From Chloroflexota bacterium (GTDB taxonomy: Bacteria; Chloroflexota; UBA11872), in assembly GCA_022820025.1 (NCBI GenBank), contig JAJEGF010000004.1:1-64000 (forward strand): DNA of 64,000 bases, in the 5' to 3' direction. The notes below the pieces were generated by a model that saw only the letters and a program-made list of their open reading frames with translations, did no database searches and had not been told where the DNA came from. Positions 33,584-41,833 of the stretch are shown here, one piece after another. A program made the translations under genes and the position numbers. Every line of letters starts with the position of its first letter. Positions within the stretch are counted from its first letter, which is position 1.

Positions 33584-34564
33584 CTAGCTCGTCGCCCGGT
33601 CGAGGGCCTGCGCGGGCACTTCAGCCGCGATTCGCACGGTCATGTGTTTGACCAGCAGTTCGCGTTCCTCGGTCTTGGCAAAGCCCTCATCCTGCACTGC
33701 GCGGCGCAGCGCGTCTTCGTGCGCATGCACAACGACCCGGACCGGCAGACGTCCGGAGTCCATCAGTAGCCAGACCGCGTAGCCGAGCAGCGGGCGCGTA
33801 CGTGCAGCGCAACGCGGATGGACCATCAGGGCGGCGGTGTGGCGACCGCGGGTGCCCGGATGCACGCGCAGCCAGCCGTCAAGGCCTCGCTCACCGTCGA
33901 CAACAAATTCCTGGGGCGACCGGCCGCCGCCGAGCAGCGGCAGCCGACGCCGCGGAACCGACGGACGCTCTCCACCCGGCGACTCCGCCAGCTGCAGCGC
34001 CGCGGGCGTGATGGTGCGGTAGAGCTGGGAGATGTCCCAGGCGTCCGCCTGTTCGGCGGGTCGCAGACCGGCAATCGGCCCCGGATCGGCGACCGGACCC
34101 GGACGTCGCGTGTACACGTCCTCGCTGACGGCGCCAACGAAGCCCACGCGTCCAAAGACCTCTCGAAATCGGCTGGCGCGAGGCACACGGGCAAATACGC
34201 TCACATACCCGCGAGACGCCGCGTCCACCGTCAGCCGCTCAAGCAAGGCGGCACAGGCCGCGAGTTCAGCCGAATCCGGCACTACATCGTCGGCGGACAG
34301 GGCAATGGTGAGCACGGAGACATTGGCCCGGCGTCGATCGGGCACGAATTCCGCCAGCGCGAAGCCGACCATCGATTCATCTGTCCAGGCGGCATACCCC
34401 CGCATGTCCGGCACGAGCCCCGGGACGGTGGCCGCCAGGGCCATGAAGGCCGGGGGCGTGGGTCCGGCAACCGGCGCCACGTGTTCACGCGGACTGGTAC
34501 CGAGGATGAAGTTGCGCGCCAGCGCCGGCGCGTGCCACGGGCGAAGCCGCGAGACGCCGGGCAT
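33584..34564 (-). CDS. GNAT-like acetyltransferase-related protein
   Basis: About 326 residues. A duplicated GNAT-type layout: FALAEFVPDRRRANVSVLTIAL, then RGYVSVFARVPRASRFREVFGRVGFVG in the first half, and LRVHPGTRGRHTAALMVHP, RPLLGYAVWLLMDSG and VQDEGFAKTEERELLVKHM in the second. The acetyl-CoA loop is poorly conserved, so catalytic competence is unclear. Its ATG overlaps the pdxT stop (TGATG); an in-frame GTG lies one codon upstream. Substrate unknown. Confidence 0.65.
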   Translation of the reverse strand: MPGVSRLRPWHAPALARNFILGTSPREHVAPVAGPTPPAFMALAATVPGLVPDMRGYAAWTDESMVGFALAEFVPDRRRANVSVLTIALSADDVVPDSAELAACAALLERLTVDAASRGYVSVFARVPRASRFREVFGRVGFVGAVSEDVYTRRPGPVADPGPIAGLRPAEQADAWDISQLYRTITPAALQLAESPGGERPSVPRRRLPLLGGGRSPQEFVVDGERGLDGWLRVHPGTRGRHTAALMVHPRCAARTRPLLGYAVWLLMDSGRLPVRVVVHAHEDALRRAVQDEGFAKTEERELLVKHMTVRIAAEVPAQALDRATS

Positions 34565-35142
34565 CACGCGTGCCTGGCCATCTCGACGAAGCCGGCGTGC
34601 AACCGCGTGTCTCCGGTGAGTTCAGGATGGAAGGACGTTCCGAAGAGACGACCGTGCCGCACCGCCACGATCGTTCCATCGTCCAATCGGCTCAGCACCT
34701 GCACGCCCGGTCCCACCGCGCGGACGACCGGCGCCCGGATGAAGACCGCGTGGAAGGGACCGCCACTGATGCCTTCGATCTCAAGGTCGGTTTCAAAGCT
34801 GTCGGTCTGACGGCCAAACGCGTTCCGCTCGACTGTTATGTCAAGCAGATTGAGCAGGGGCTGGCGGCGGCCAACATCTCGCGCCATGAGAATCAGGCCG
34901 GCGCAGGTGCCCCAGATTGGCTTTCCGGCCTCGGCCAGAGCTTGGATGGGCCCGCGGAGCGCATAGCGTTCCATCAGCTTGCCGATGGTGGTGCTCTCCC
35001 CGCCGGGGATGATCAACCCCGCGATGCCGTCCATGTCGGACCGCTGCCGCACTTCAACGGGTTCGGCGTCAAGCCTGCCGAGCATGGCGCCATGTTCGGC
35101 AAAATCGCCTTGAAGCGCGAGGACGCCGATGCGAACGCTCAC
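34564..35142 (-). CDS. pdxT: Pyridoxal 5'-phosphate synthase glutaminase subunit PdxT
   Basis: Class I glutamine amidotransferase that feeds ammonia to PdxS. IGVLALQGDFAEH at the N-terminus, LIIPGGEST, the nucleophile Cys in WGTCAGLILMA and the His-x-Glu pair in GTSFHPELT are all present. 192 residues. It lies 15 bases downstream of pdxS, forming the standard PLP synthase pair. Confidence 0.96.
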   Translation of the reverse strand: MSVRIGVLALQGDFAEHGAMLGRLDAEPVEVRQRSDMDGIAGLIIPGGESTTIGKLMERYALRGPIQALAEAGKPIWGTCAGLILMARDVGRRQPLLNLLDITVERNAFGRQTDSFETDLEIEGISGGPFHAVFIRAPVVRAVGPGVQVLSRLDDGTIVAVRHGRLFGTSFHPELTGDTRLHAGFVEMARHA

Positions 35143-35157
35143 GCGTACCTCGCGTCG

Positions 35158-36057
35158 TTACCACCCGCGGCCGGCAAGCATCTCCTCGGGCTGAAGCGAG
35201 CTGTTGGCTATGCCGACCATGGGCTCACCGAGATTTCGCGAGACCTCGGCCACGAGCGCCGAGTCCTCGAAGTTCGTAGTGGCTTCCACGATCGCCCGGG
35301 CGCGTAGCGCCGGGTCGCCGGACTTGAAGATTCCGCTGCCGACGAAGTTGCCGTCCGATCCCAGCCGCATCATGAGCGCGGCGTCGGCCGGCGTGGCGAT
35401 GCCGCCGGCGGCGAAGTTGACGACCGGCATGCGGCCAAGTTCGGCGGCCTCCTCCACCAGGTTCAGCGGGGCCTGAATCTCCTTGGCGTAGGCGTATAGC
35501 TCGTCCGGGCGCATGTGTTGAATCTGGCGCAACTCGGACATGACGCGCCGCATGTGGCGAACGGCCTCGACAACATCGCCGGTACCGGCCTCTCCCTTGG
35601 TGCGAACCATGGCCGCGCCCTCGCCGATGCGTCGCAGCGCCTCGCCCAGGTTGCGACAGCCGCAGACGAAGGGAACGTCAAAGCCTGCCTTGGCGACGTG
35701 GTGCTCCTCGTCGGCGGGCGTCAGGACTTCGGACTCGTCGATGTAGTCAACGCCGAGCGACTGAAGGACCTCAGCTTCCACGAAGTGGCCTATCCGGCAC
35801 TTGGCCATCACGGGGATCGTGACGGCGGCCTGGATTTCCAGGATCTTCTCCGGGTCCGCCATGCGGGCCACGCCGCCGTCCGCGCGGATGTCGGCAGGGA
35901 CGCGCTCCAGCGCCATGACCGCGGCGGCGCCAGCGTCTTCCGCAATGCTGGCCTGCTCGGCGGTGACGACATCCATGATGACGCCGCCCTTGAGCATTTG
36001 CGCCAGGCCGCGCTTGACGGTTTCGGTGTTCTTGCTGACCGCGCCGTTGGAACTCAT
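35158..36057 (-). CDS. pdxS: Pyridoxal 5'-phosphate synthase subunit PdxS
   Basis: Condenses ribose 5-phosphate, glyceraldehyde 3-phosphate and ammonia to PLP (DXP-independent route). The key Asp ([13 protein letters not shown]), the first lysine ([11 protein letters not shown]) and the second lysine region ([20 protein letters not shown]) are intact, as are [16 protein letters not shown] and the phosphate-binding SGIFKS. 299 residues, normal. It heads the pdxS-pdxT-GNAT-Ycf45-like-tmk-darA run; the 71-base gap to mmgE may contain its promoter. Confidence 0.97.
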   Translation of the reverse strand: MSSNGAVSKNTETVKRGLAQMLKGGVIMDVVTAEQASIAEDAGAAAVMALERVPADIRADGGVARMADPEKILEIQAAVTIPVMAKCRIGHFVEAEVLQSLGVDYIDESEVLTPADEEHHVAKAGFDVPFVCGCRNLGEALRRIGEGAAMVRTKGEAGTGDVVEAVRHMRRVMSELRQIQHMRPDELYAYAKEIQAPLNLVEEAAELGRMPVVNFAAGGIATPADAALMMRLGSDGNFVGSGIFKSGDPALRARAIVEATTNFEDSALVAEVSRNLGEPMVGIANSSLQPEEMLAGRGW

Positions 36058-36128
36058 AGCTACCCCGGACAGAGATCTCCAACACTGAGACTCTTAGCCC
36101 ATAGTCTAGCGTGAGCCGTCCGCAGGTC

Positions 36129-37502
36129 CTATACGGGCTGAGCCGCCTGAACCAGTTCTGCCAGGGGCGTGTCGAGCGGGGCGTGCAGCGCGCCACGGAG
36201 AGCGGCTTCGGCAAGATCCGAATCCACCGGAACAGCGGCGGATTGAAACTTCTCCACGAGTTCCGCATCGCTCAACGGCCGCCTTGGATCGCCGCGCGGG
36301 TCTTCGACGCGCACGGTTCGAGCCTCGCCGCCGGCGAACTCGACCTTGAGCACGCAGCCCCAGCGCTGCGGATAGGCGGCATCCAGCGTTGGGTCGCTGG
36401 CAACCTCGATGCAATCGGCGACACGCAGCACCTCGGGATCCCAGAGATGCGGCTCGCCGAAACTCGCCAGCGTCGGCCGGCCGTGGACCAGGGCCTGCGC
36501 GGCCCCGTAGTACACGCTGAACTGGGCGTCCACGCGGTTGGCGGGACGACGCTTCGGTTCGGGCGGATCGGCGACGATCTCGCCGCCGCCGGGAAGGACG
36601 CTCACAGTGACACGGCGCAGTTGGTCGGGTTGAAAGCCGTTGGCGGCGCGTAGCTCACGACAGGCGTCGATTACGGGATGAATGTAGCGACAGCAGGGGT
36701 AGGGCTTGATGGCGACGTCGAGCAGGGCCGGATGGTCGGGATCCAGCGCACTCAGGAGCTCGGGTCGCGGGTCGTTGCTGAAGGCCTCCAGCAGCCCGTA
36801 GGTCCCGGTGAGGGCGTCGATGGGGCCGACGACGCCGGCCGCGGCCAGGTCGGCGGCCACGATTCCGGCATGCGCGGCCCAGCCAGCGTTCAGCCGCTTG
36901 CCGTCGCTGCCGTTCTGGACGTAGGCCATCGATCCGGCGGCCAGGCCAGCAGCCAGGCCCAGGGCCTGGTGAATGCCGTCGGCATCCAACCCACCCGCGT
37001 GCGCGACGGCAACCGCGGCGCCCAGGGCGCCGGCGACCCCGGTCGGGTGAAATCCGCGTGCATACGTGGCGGGCGCGTAGAGCGCGTCCCCGACCCGCAT
37101 GGTTGCCTCGTATCCGCCGACGCCGGCCGCCAGCAGATTGCCAAGCGTCCCCTCGCCGCGTTCAACGGCCGCCATGGCGGCAGGCCAGACCACGACGCCG
37201 GGGTGCAGCGAGGACTCGTTGGTTACGTCGTCAAGTTCCAGCGCGTGGGCGGCCATCCCATTGGCCAGCGCCGCCGCAGGCGCCGGCGCCCGTTCACGCA
37301 GGTGGACCGAGGCCTCGCCGTCGCCGGGCTGCACGGCGTAGGTCGCGACGCGCTTGGACACGGCAAGGTCGCTGCCACCGATCAGCACGCCGAAGTAGTC
37401 GAGCAGCAGGCCGCGGGCGCGCGCTTCAACTTCCGGCTGCAGAGTGTCGGGTGAAACTGCGGCGGCAAACTCGGCGAGATGGCGTGAGGGGTTACTCGTC
37501 AT
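36129..37502 (-). CDS. MmgE/PrpD-family protein
   Basis: A 457-residue member of the 2-methylcitrate dehydratase / cis-aconitate decarboxylase / iminodisuccinate epimerase superfamily. LLLDYFGVLIGGSDLAVSK, NGMAAHALELDDVTNESSLHPG, GYEATMRVG and KPYPCCRYIHPVIDA are the usual conserved blocks. No prpB/prpC genes are nearby, so methylcitrate-cycle function is not supported. It lies between the lipocalin-like gene and pdxS on the same strand. Substrate cannot be named. Confidence 0.85.
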   Translation of the reverse strand: MTSNPSRHLAEFAAAVSPDTLQPEVEARARGLLLDYFGVLIGGSDLAVSKRVATYAVQPGDGEASVHLRERAPAPAAALANGMAAHALELDDVTNESSLHPGVVVWPAAMAAVERGEGTLGNLLAAGVGGYEATMRVGDALYAPATYARGFHPTGVAGALGAAVAVAHAGGLDADGIHQALGLAAGLAAGSMAYVQNGSDGKRLNAGWAAHAGIVAADLAAAGVVGPIDALTGTYGLLEAFSNDPRPELLSALDPDHPALLDVAIKPYPCCRYIHPVIDACRELRAANGFQPDQLRRVTVSVLPGGGEIVADPPEPKRRPANRVDAQFSVYYGAAQALVHGRPTLASFGEPHLWDPEVLRVADCIEVASDPTLDAAYPQRWGCVLKVEFAGGEARTVRVEDPRGDPRRPLSDAELVEKFQSAAVPVDSDLAEAALRGALHAPLDTPLAELVQAAQPV

Positions 37503-37578
37503 GTCGATGATTCCGCAGCGCCCGGCCCCGCCATGATGCCAAGACGCAGCCAGGCCGTGTCAGACGGCTGCCGGTGCC

Positions 37579-38022
37579 TCAATCGTTCGGGCTGCGCGGC
37601 GCCGCCCGCTGCCACAGCAGACGCCCCGAACGCGATTTCCCATGGATGACCATTGGCGGGGTCGTCAAGAGGAGCTCATCACCTTCCAGGTGAATGTATC
37701 TGACCTGCTCGGTCCCAACGCGATTGGGATAGAAGGCTGTCTCGATTCTGTGAACGACGCGGTCTCCCAGGAATTCATACGCGCCGCCGTAGGAAATGAA
37801 GGTGCCTGCCGCCGCCAGCTTCTCCTCGTCGGTGCCACCCAGAATGTCGTCCGAGGCGAAGTTTCTCCGGCCGGCGGCCATGATCAAGACCGACATGTAG
37901 CCATCGGGCGTGTACATGATGAATCCCGACGCGTCCTTGCCCAACGGGTATGACACCTCGTCCCCCGCGTGGGCCTCGTAGGTAACAAGTCGCCAGGCGC
38001 CGATCAGCGGATTCGGCTCCAT
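37579..38022 (-). CDS. Lipocalin-like domain protein
   Basis: About 147 residues. PLIGAWRLVTYEA, then GFIMYTPDGYMSVLIM, and GTFISYGGAYEFLGDRVVHRIE with a C-terminal VRYIHLEGDELLLTTPP form the repeated-strand pattern of the lipocalin-like (PF13924-type) family. No signal peptide. The ATG at 38022 (AAGGAG just upstream, first conserved residues immediately after) is preferred; ATG 38055 is the longer alternative. It follows the transporter ATPase by 48 bases. Ligand unknown. Confidence 0.72.
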   Translation of the reverse strand: MEPNPLIGAWRLVTYEAHAGDEVSYPLGKDASGFIMYTPDGYMSVLIMAAGRRNFASDDILGGTDEEKLAAAGTFISYGGAYEFLGDRVVHRIETAFYPNRVGTEQVRYIHLEGDELLLTTPPMVIHGKSRSGRLLWQRAAPRSPND

Positions 38023-38070
38023 GGCTCCTTCTCCATTGACGCGAACTGAAGTCATGATGCCAATCCGCAG

Positions 38071-38844
38071 CTAGGCGGTGTCAGCCAGCAACGCGTCCAG
38101 CAGCCGCTGCTTGTGGGCGGCAAACGCCGGCGTACCGCGCACGGCGCGCGTGCGGGGCCTGGGCAAGCCGACGGGCAGGTCAAGCTGAATGCTGCCGGGG
38201 CGTCGGGTCATCACGTAGACGCGGTCCGAGAGCCAGAGGGCTTCTTCCACATCGTGCGTGACAAACAGCACAGCCGCCTCTAGGCGCTCCCAGATTTCGA
38301 GCAGCCACTCCTGGAGCGCCGCGCGCGTGAGCGCATCCAGGGCGCCGAACGGCTCGTCCAGCAGCAGGATGTCCCGGTCGAGCAGGACAGTGCGCAGTAG
38401 GGCCGCGCGTTGCCGCATGCCGCCGGAGAGGGTGTGGGGCAGCGCGTCGGCAAAGCCATCGAGCCCAAAGGACGGCAGCAGTGACTGCGCACGCGTGCGC
38501 GCCGCGGCGCGGTCGCCGCCGCCGACCTCCGCCCCGAGCGTGGCGTTGTCCAGCAGCGAGCGCCAGGGCAACAGCAAATCGCGCTGCGGCATATAGGCGA
38601 CCTGCCCGGGCGTACCGTCAGCCTCGGTCTCGATTTCAATCGCGCCGTCCGTCGGCTCCTCAAGCCCCGCGATCAGTCCCAGCAGCGTGCTCTTCCCACA
38701 TCCGCTGGGACCGACCAGGGAGACGAACTCCCGGCGGCCGACCTCCAGGCTGACGTTGCGCAACGCCTGGACCGAGTGCCCGCCATTGGCCGGGTAAGCC
38801 TTGGACACGCCGGACAGCCGCAAGACCGGCGGTCCAACGGACAT
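38071..38844 (-). CDS. thiZ: ABC transporter ATP-binding protein, ThiZ-like
   Basis: Energises the pyrimidine-precursor importer. Walker A VGPSGCGKSTLLGL, Q-loop AYMPQRDLLLPWRS, signature LSGGMRQRAALLR, Walker B DILLLDEPFGALDA and H-loop LFVTHDVEEAL are all intact. It closely resembles the NitT/TauT/SsuB/ThiZ group. Start ATG with AGAGG just upstream, six bases after thiY stop. The substrate is inferred from the TPP riboswitch and the ThiY-like partner. Confidence 0.9.
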   Translation of the reverse strand: MSVGPPVLRLSGVSKAYPANGGHSVQALRNVSLEVGRREFVSLVGPSGCGKSTLLGLIAGLEEPTDGAIEIETEADGTPGQVAYMPQRDLLLPWRSLLDNATLGAEVGGGDRAAARTRAQSLLPSFGLDGFADALPHTLSGGMRQRAALLRTVLLDRDILLLDEPFGALDALTRAALQEWLLEIWERLEAAVLFVTHDVEEALWLSDRVYVMTRRPGSIQLDLPVGLPRPRTRAVRGTPAFAAHKQRLLDALLADTA

Positions 38845-38850
38845 TGGCCT

Positions 38851-39843
38851 CTAGCTGTCCCGGATAAAGCTGTTGTCCATGGCGTCCGAGGTATTGATCA
38901 CGCGCGACTGCAAGCCGCGCTCGACCATCCAGTTCGAGTAGGCGTCCCAGACCGCCTGGGACTGGTCGCCCCAGCGGTCGGCGTCCTCGGCGTAGCGGGG
39001 GCTCAACCACGGCTGGCTGAGGCGCACGAGGTCGGCGTTGATGCCTTCCGCGTTGGCGATCAGGATTTCAGCCGCATCCTCGGGGTACTTGATCGCGTAC
39101 TCGTAGCCCCGCTTCACCGCCCGTGTCCAGCGCTTCACGACGTCAGGCCGGTCGGCAATCAACTGTTCGCCGGTGACGTACACCGGCGTGTAGTAGTCCG
39201 GCACGCAGTCCAAATCGGTCATCCGCACGAAGTTCAACTCGATGCCGCGTAACTGGGCCTCGACGCCGGTCCATCCTTCGAAGATCCAGACAAAGTCAAC
39301 GTCGCCCCGCTCCCAGGCCACGAACGGGTCGGTGAAACCGATGTCTACAAACTCGATGGCATTCACGTCGGCGCCGTCGCACTCCATGAGCGAGGTGAGC
39401 ACCTGGCGTTCGACGTCGGAGCCGAAGGCTCCGTACTTCTTGCCCTCGAAGTCCTTGGGCCGGCGAATGCGCCGGTCGACCGGCGAGGCGAAGCCGGACG
39501 TGTTGTGCTGGATGACCGCTGCGATGGAGACCACCGGCACGTCCTCGACACGCGCCAACGTCACGGCTTCCTGGTAGCTGACGCCAAAGCTGGCCGCGCC
39601 CGAGCCCACGGCGGCCTCGACGCCGGCGGTGCCAGGCTCGACGATCGTGACGTCGAGCTCTTCTTCCGCGAAGTAGCCCAAGGCCTGCGCCACGTAGAGC
39701 CCGGTGTGGTTGGTGTTGGGCACCCAATCGAGCATGACGGTGACGCTGGCCGGGCCGGACGATGCTTCGCCGCAGGCGCTGAGCAGCGGAATCGCCGCCG
39801 CCGCGCCAAGCGCGCCCAGGGCGCGCCGTCGTGTGAGCTTCAT
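38851..39843 (-). CDS. thiY: ABC transporter substrate-binding protein, ThiY/NMT1-like
   Basis: A 330-residue lipoprotein. Signal sequence with arginines (KLTRRRALGALGAAAAIPLL) and lipobox LSAC. The mature part begins VTVMLDWVPNTNHTGLYVAQ, the hallmark of hydroxymethyl- or formylamino-pyrimidine binding proteins of the NMT1/THI5-like family. Its ATG overlaps the permease stop (ATGA). The long ORF upstream in this frame is a shadow of the permease gene. Binds a thiamine pyrimidine precursor by inference from family and riboswitch. Confidence 0.9.
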   Translation of the reverse strand: MKLTRRRALGALGAAAAIPLLSACGEASSGPASVTVMLDWVPNTNHTGLYVAQALGYFAEEELDVTIVEPGTAGVEAAVGSGAASFGVSYQEAVTLARVEDVPVVSIAAVIQHNTSGFASPVDRRIRRPKDFEGKKYGAFGSDVERQVLTSLMECDGADVNAIEFVDIGFTDPFVAWERGDVDFVWIFEGWTGVEAQLRGIELNFVRMTDLDCVPDYYTPVYVTGEQLIADRPDVVKRWTRAVKRGYEYAIKYPEDAAEILIANAEGINADLVRLSQPWLSPRYAEDADRWGDQSQAVWDAYSNWMVERGLQSRVINTSDAMDNSFIRDS

Positions 39844-40616
39844 GTCTGGGCCTCCTCCGTTCGAACGTAGATCCAGGGCGCAATCCAGCGCCCGACGACA
39901 TCGACTGCAAGAAACAGGGCAACGCTCAAGACCGCGATGATCGCGATGACCGCGAACACGCGCGCCGTCTGGAAGGAACTGGACGCGCGCAGCATGTAGA
40001 GGCCGAGCCCCTGGCTGGCGCCGACCCACTCGCCGATCACGGCGGCGATCACGCTGTAGCTGGCGGCAATCTTCATGCCGCTCAGCAGGGACGGAATCGC
40101 CGACGGCAGCTTTACTTTGCTGAAGACTTGCCGACGGCTCCCGCCCATCGACCGCACAAGCGCCTGCATATCGGGGTCGGCATTGCGCAGACCGCCCGCC
40201 AGGCTGACCGCGATTGGGAAGAAGCACGCAAGGGCGACGATCAGGATCTTGGGCGTGATGCCGAAGCCGAACCAGATGGCCAGCAGCGGCGCCAGGGCGA
40301 AGATTGGGATCGTCTGCGAAGTCACCAGCAGCGGCGACAGTGCGCGTCGGGCCAGGCCCGACTGATCGATGAGCGCGGCCACCAGGAACGCCAGCAGCAG
40401 GGCCGCGACGTAGCCAATGGCGGCTTCCAGCAGGGTGCGGGCGGTGTGCGGGGCGAGCTGCGGGAGCGACTGGACGAACTCGACCACGATGACGGTCGGA
40501 CTCGGCAGCAACCACTCGGGCACGGCGGCCAGCCGAGTGACCAGCTCCCACACGCCAACCAGCGCCGCCAGCACGCTCAGCGCCGGGGCTATCCGTGCAA
40601 CGCGATGTGTGTTCAA
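39840..40616 (-). CDS. thiX: ABC transporter permease, ThiX-like
   Basis: A 258-residue membrane component with about six helices of the BPD_transp_1 fold. The EAA-type loop is MGGSRRQVFSKVKLPSAIPSLLSGMKIA. WELVTRLAAVPEWLLPSP at the N-terminus is typical of NitT/ThiX permeases. TTG start at 40616, overlapping the stop of the YkoF-like gene by four bases (TTGA), hence coupled translation. Confidence 0.9.
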   Translation of the reverse strand: MNTHRVARIAPALSVLAALVGVWELVTRLAAVPEWLLPSPTVIVVEFVQSLPQLAPHTARTLLEAAIGYVAALLLAFLVAALIDQSGLARRALSPLLVTSQTIPIFALAPLLAIWFGFGITPKILIVALACFFPIAVSLAGGLRNADPDMQALVRSMGGSRRQVFSKVKLPSAIPSLLSGMKIAASYSVIAAVIGEWVGASQGLGLYMLRASSSFQTARVFAVIAIIAVLSVALFLAVDVVGRWIAPWIYVRTEEAQT

Positions 40617-40918
40617 GCGGCGGTTTGCTTGCGGAAGGGCGCGACGCGTTCACGCATTGTCTGCAGGCCGGTCGGCCGCTCCAGCAAGCGGATGTTGGTC
40701 TGGATCGCATCCGGGCCCTTGGCGATGGCCGCGCGGTGGGCGCCAATGGCGACCTGCATCAGTTCGGCGGCGTCATCGCCTTCGATGGTGGTTTCCAGCG
40801 AACCGACTTCGTACTCGAGTCCGGCCGCCTGGATGTGCGCGATGGCCGCGTTGATCGGCTCCAGATCGTCGCAGCCTTCGAGCGACTGCACTTGAATCCC
40901 CAGGGTTGCTCGTGGCAT
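40613..40918 (-). CDS. Thiamine-binding YkoF/MTH1187-like protein
   Basis: A 101-residue single-domain protein of the thiamine-binding (Thiamine_BP, MTH1187/YkoF) superfamily: ATLGIQVQSLEGCDDLEPINAAIAHIQAAG, then EVGSLETTIEGDDAAELM and a conserved helix near the C-terminus. The start is set by the Shine-Dalgarno: AGGAGG lies six bases before the ATG at 40918, whereas the ATG at 40924 would abut it. First gene behind the TPP riboswitch, so probably an accessory to the pyrimidine transporter or a thiamine-intermediate sensor. Confidence 0.8.
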   Translation of the reverse strand: MPRATLGIQVQSLEGCDDLEPINAAIAHIQAAGLEYEVGSLETTIEGDDAAELMQVAIGAHRAAIAKGPDAIQTNIRLLERPTGLQTMRERVAPFRKQTAA

Positions 40919-40943
40919 CGCCATCCTCCTCAAGAACGACGAA

Positions 40944-40972
40944 ATCCGCGGGTTGCCGTGCAACCTGCGGAT
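40944..40972 (-). terminator. Hairpin of the riboswitch expression platform
   Basis: On the minus strand ATCCGC-AGGTTGC-ACG-GCAACCC-GCGGAT forms a strong 13-pair stem with one mismatch and a 3-base loop. It is followed by a T-rich stretch (TTTCGTCGTTCTT) and then by the Shine-Dalgarno of the first gene. The position between the TPP aptamer and the start codon fits a ligand-controlled terminator; the T-tract is imperfect, so translational control is an alternative. Confidence 0.5.
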
Positions 40973-40982
40973 CTGCGCGAGC

Positions 40983-41074
40983 CTGCTCCCTACGCTGGCA
41001 TTACCCAGATCAGGTTCCACGGGTCGGCGACGGCTCCGGTCGCCTTCTCAGCCGGGCTTGCCCCCGGCTCCCCC
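40983..41074 (-). promoter_or_regulatory. TPP riboswitch (THI element)
   Basis: The minus-strand leader contains the conserved TPP aptamer parts in order: GGGGGAGCC at the 5' end, GGCTGAGA, a variable stem, then GGAACCTGATCTGGGTAATG, then CCAGCGTAGGGA. These match the pyrimidine- and pyrophosphate-sensing helices of the THI box. It precedes the YkoF-like/ThiXYZ genes and predicts repression when thiamine pyrophosphate is abundant. Confidence 0.95.
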
Positions 41075-41152
41075 ACGATTCAGTTGTTGAGGCTCGTCGA
41101 AACGCGAGCCGTTGCTTTATGCACCTAACGCTCGCATGCGCGAATCGGGGTG

Positions 41153-41818
41153 TCAATTGTCGGCCGAGCCGTGCTCGTGCACGAGCAGCAACAGGCCCGA
41201 TCCGACTTCCAACATCGCCGCTGAACCGGTGAGTTCGTTGCTGACGCCGAGGCTCGTTCCGACCTGGAGGCTGCGGCCGTCAAGCTCGTAAGCAAGCCCC
41301 TGGGATTGGAGGTCGAGCGCGGGCCCGTCCACGGCCAGCAGCGTGACGATGTCACCGGCGCGGCCATGTATCTCGGCTCGATCGGTCACCAGCCGAACCT
41401 CGCGACGTCCGTCGGCAAGCACCACCGCGCGGTCACGCCAGCTCGGGTTGGCAAGCAACATGACGGTCGCCAGCTCGTGGTCGAGGCGGGCGCCGCCGAA
41501 GGCGCCGACCACAATGACTCGATCAGGATCAACTTCCAGGCCGGCCCGCAGAGCTAGCTCCGCGTCGGTGGCGTCCTTGGCGGTGGGAAAGCGACGAACT
41601 TCGACATCCGGGTTGGCCGCTTCCGCTTCGGCGAACCCTCGCGCGCCAAGCGAGTCACCATCGCCCACGATGACATCACAGATGCCCCCGGCTTCGGTAA
41701 CAGCCCGGGCCCCACCGTCGGCGGCGACGACTCGATCCGCCGCAGCCAGTTGCCGAGCGAGAAACGCCGAGTCGATGTCGCCGTTCAGCACCACCAGCAC
41801 CGTCAGGCCGGAGCCCAC
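41153..41818 (-). CDS. Thiamine pyrophosphokinase
   Basis: Converts thiamine plus ATP to thiamine pyrophosphate. The N-terminal catalytic domain has VVAADGGARAV, DVIVGDGDSL, FPTAKDATDAELAL and GARLDHELATVMLL, all TPK landmarks. A beta-sheet C-terminal thiamine-binding domain follows (VTLLAVDGPALDLQSQGLAYEL). 221 residues; GTG start. It lies upstream of the riboswitch on the same strand and produces the riboswitch ligand. Confidence 0.9.
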   Translation of the reverse strand: MGSGLTVLVVLNGDIDSAFLARQLAAADRVVAADGGARAVTEAGGICDVIVGDGDSLGARGFAEAEAANPDVEVRRFPTAKDATDAELALRAGLEVDPDRVIVVGAFGGARLDHELATVMLLANPSWRDRAVVLADGRREVRLVTDRAEIHGRAGDIVTLLAVDGPALDLQSQGLAYELDGRSLQVGTSLGVSNELTGSAAMLEVGSGLLLLVHEHGSADN

Positions 41819-41833
41819 GCGACGCCCTCCGGT

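Noticed and set aside
32123-33769. 548-residue plus-strand ORF
   Set aside because: Antisense shadow of the Ycf45-like ATPase gene; composition is typical of high-GC antisense frames and no family is recognisable.
39844-40746. 300-residue extension of the ThiY ORF
   Set aside because: It covers the ThiX permease in another frame; the lipoprotein signal begins at 39843.
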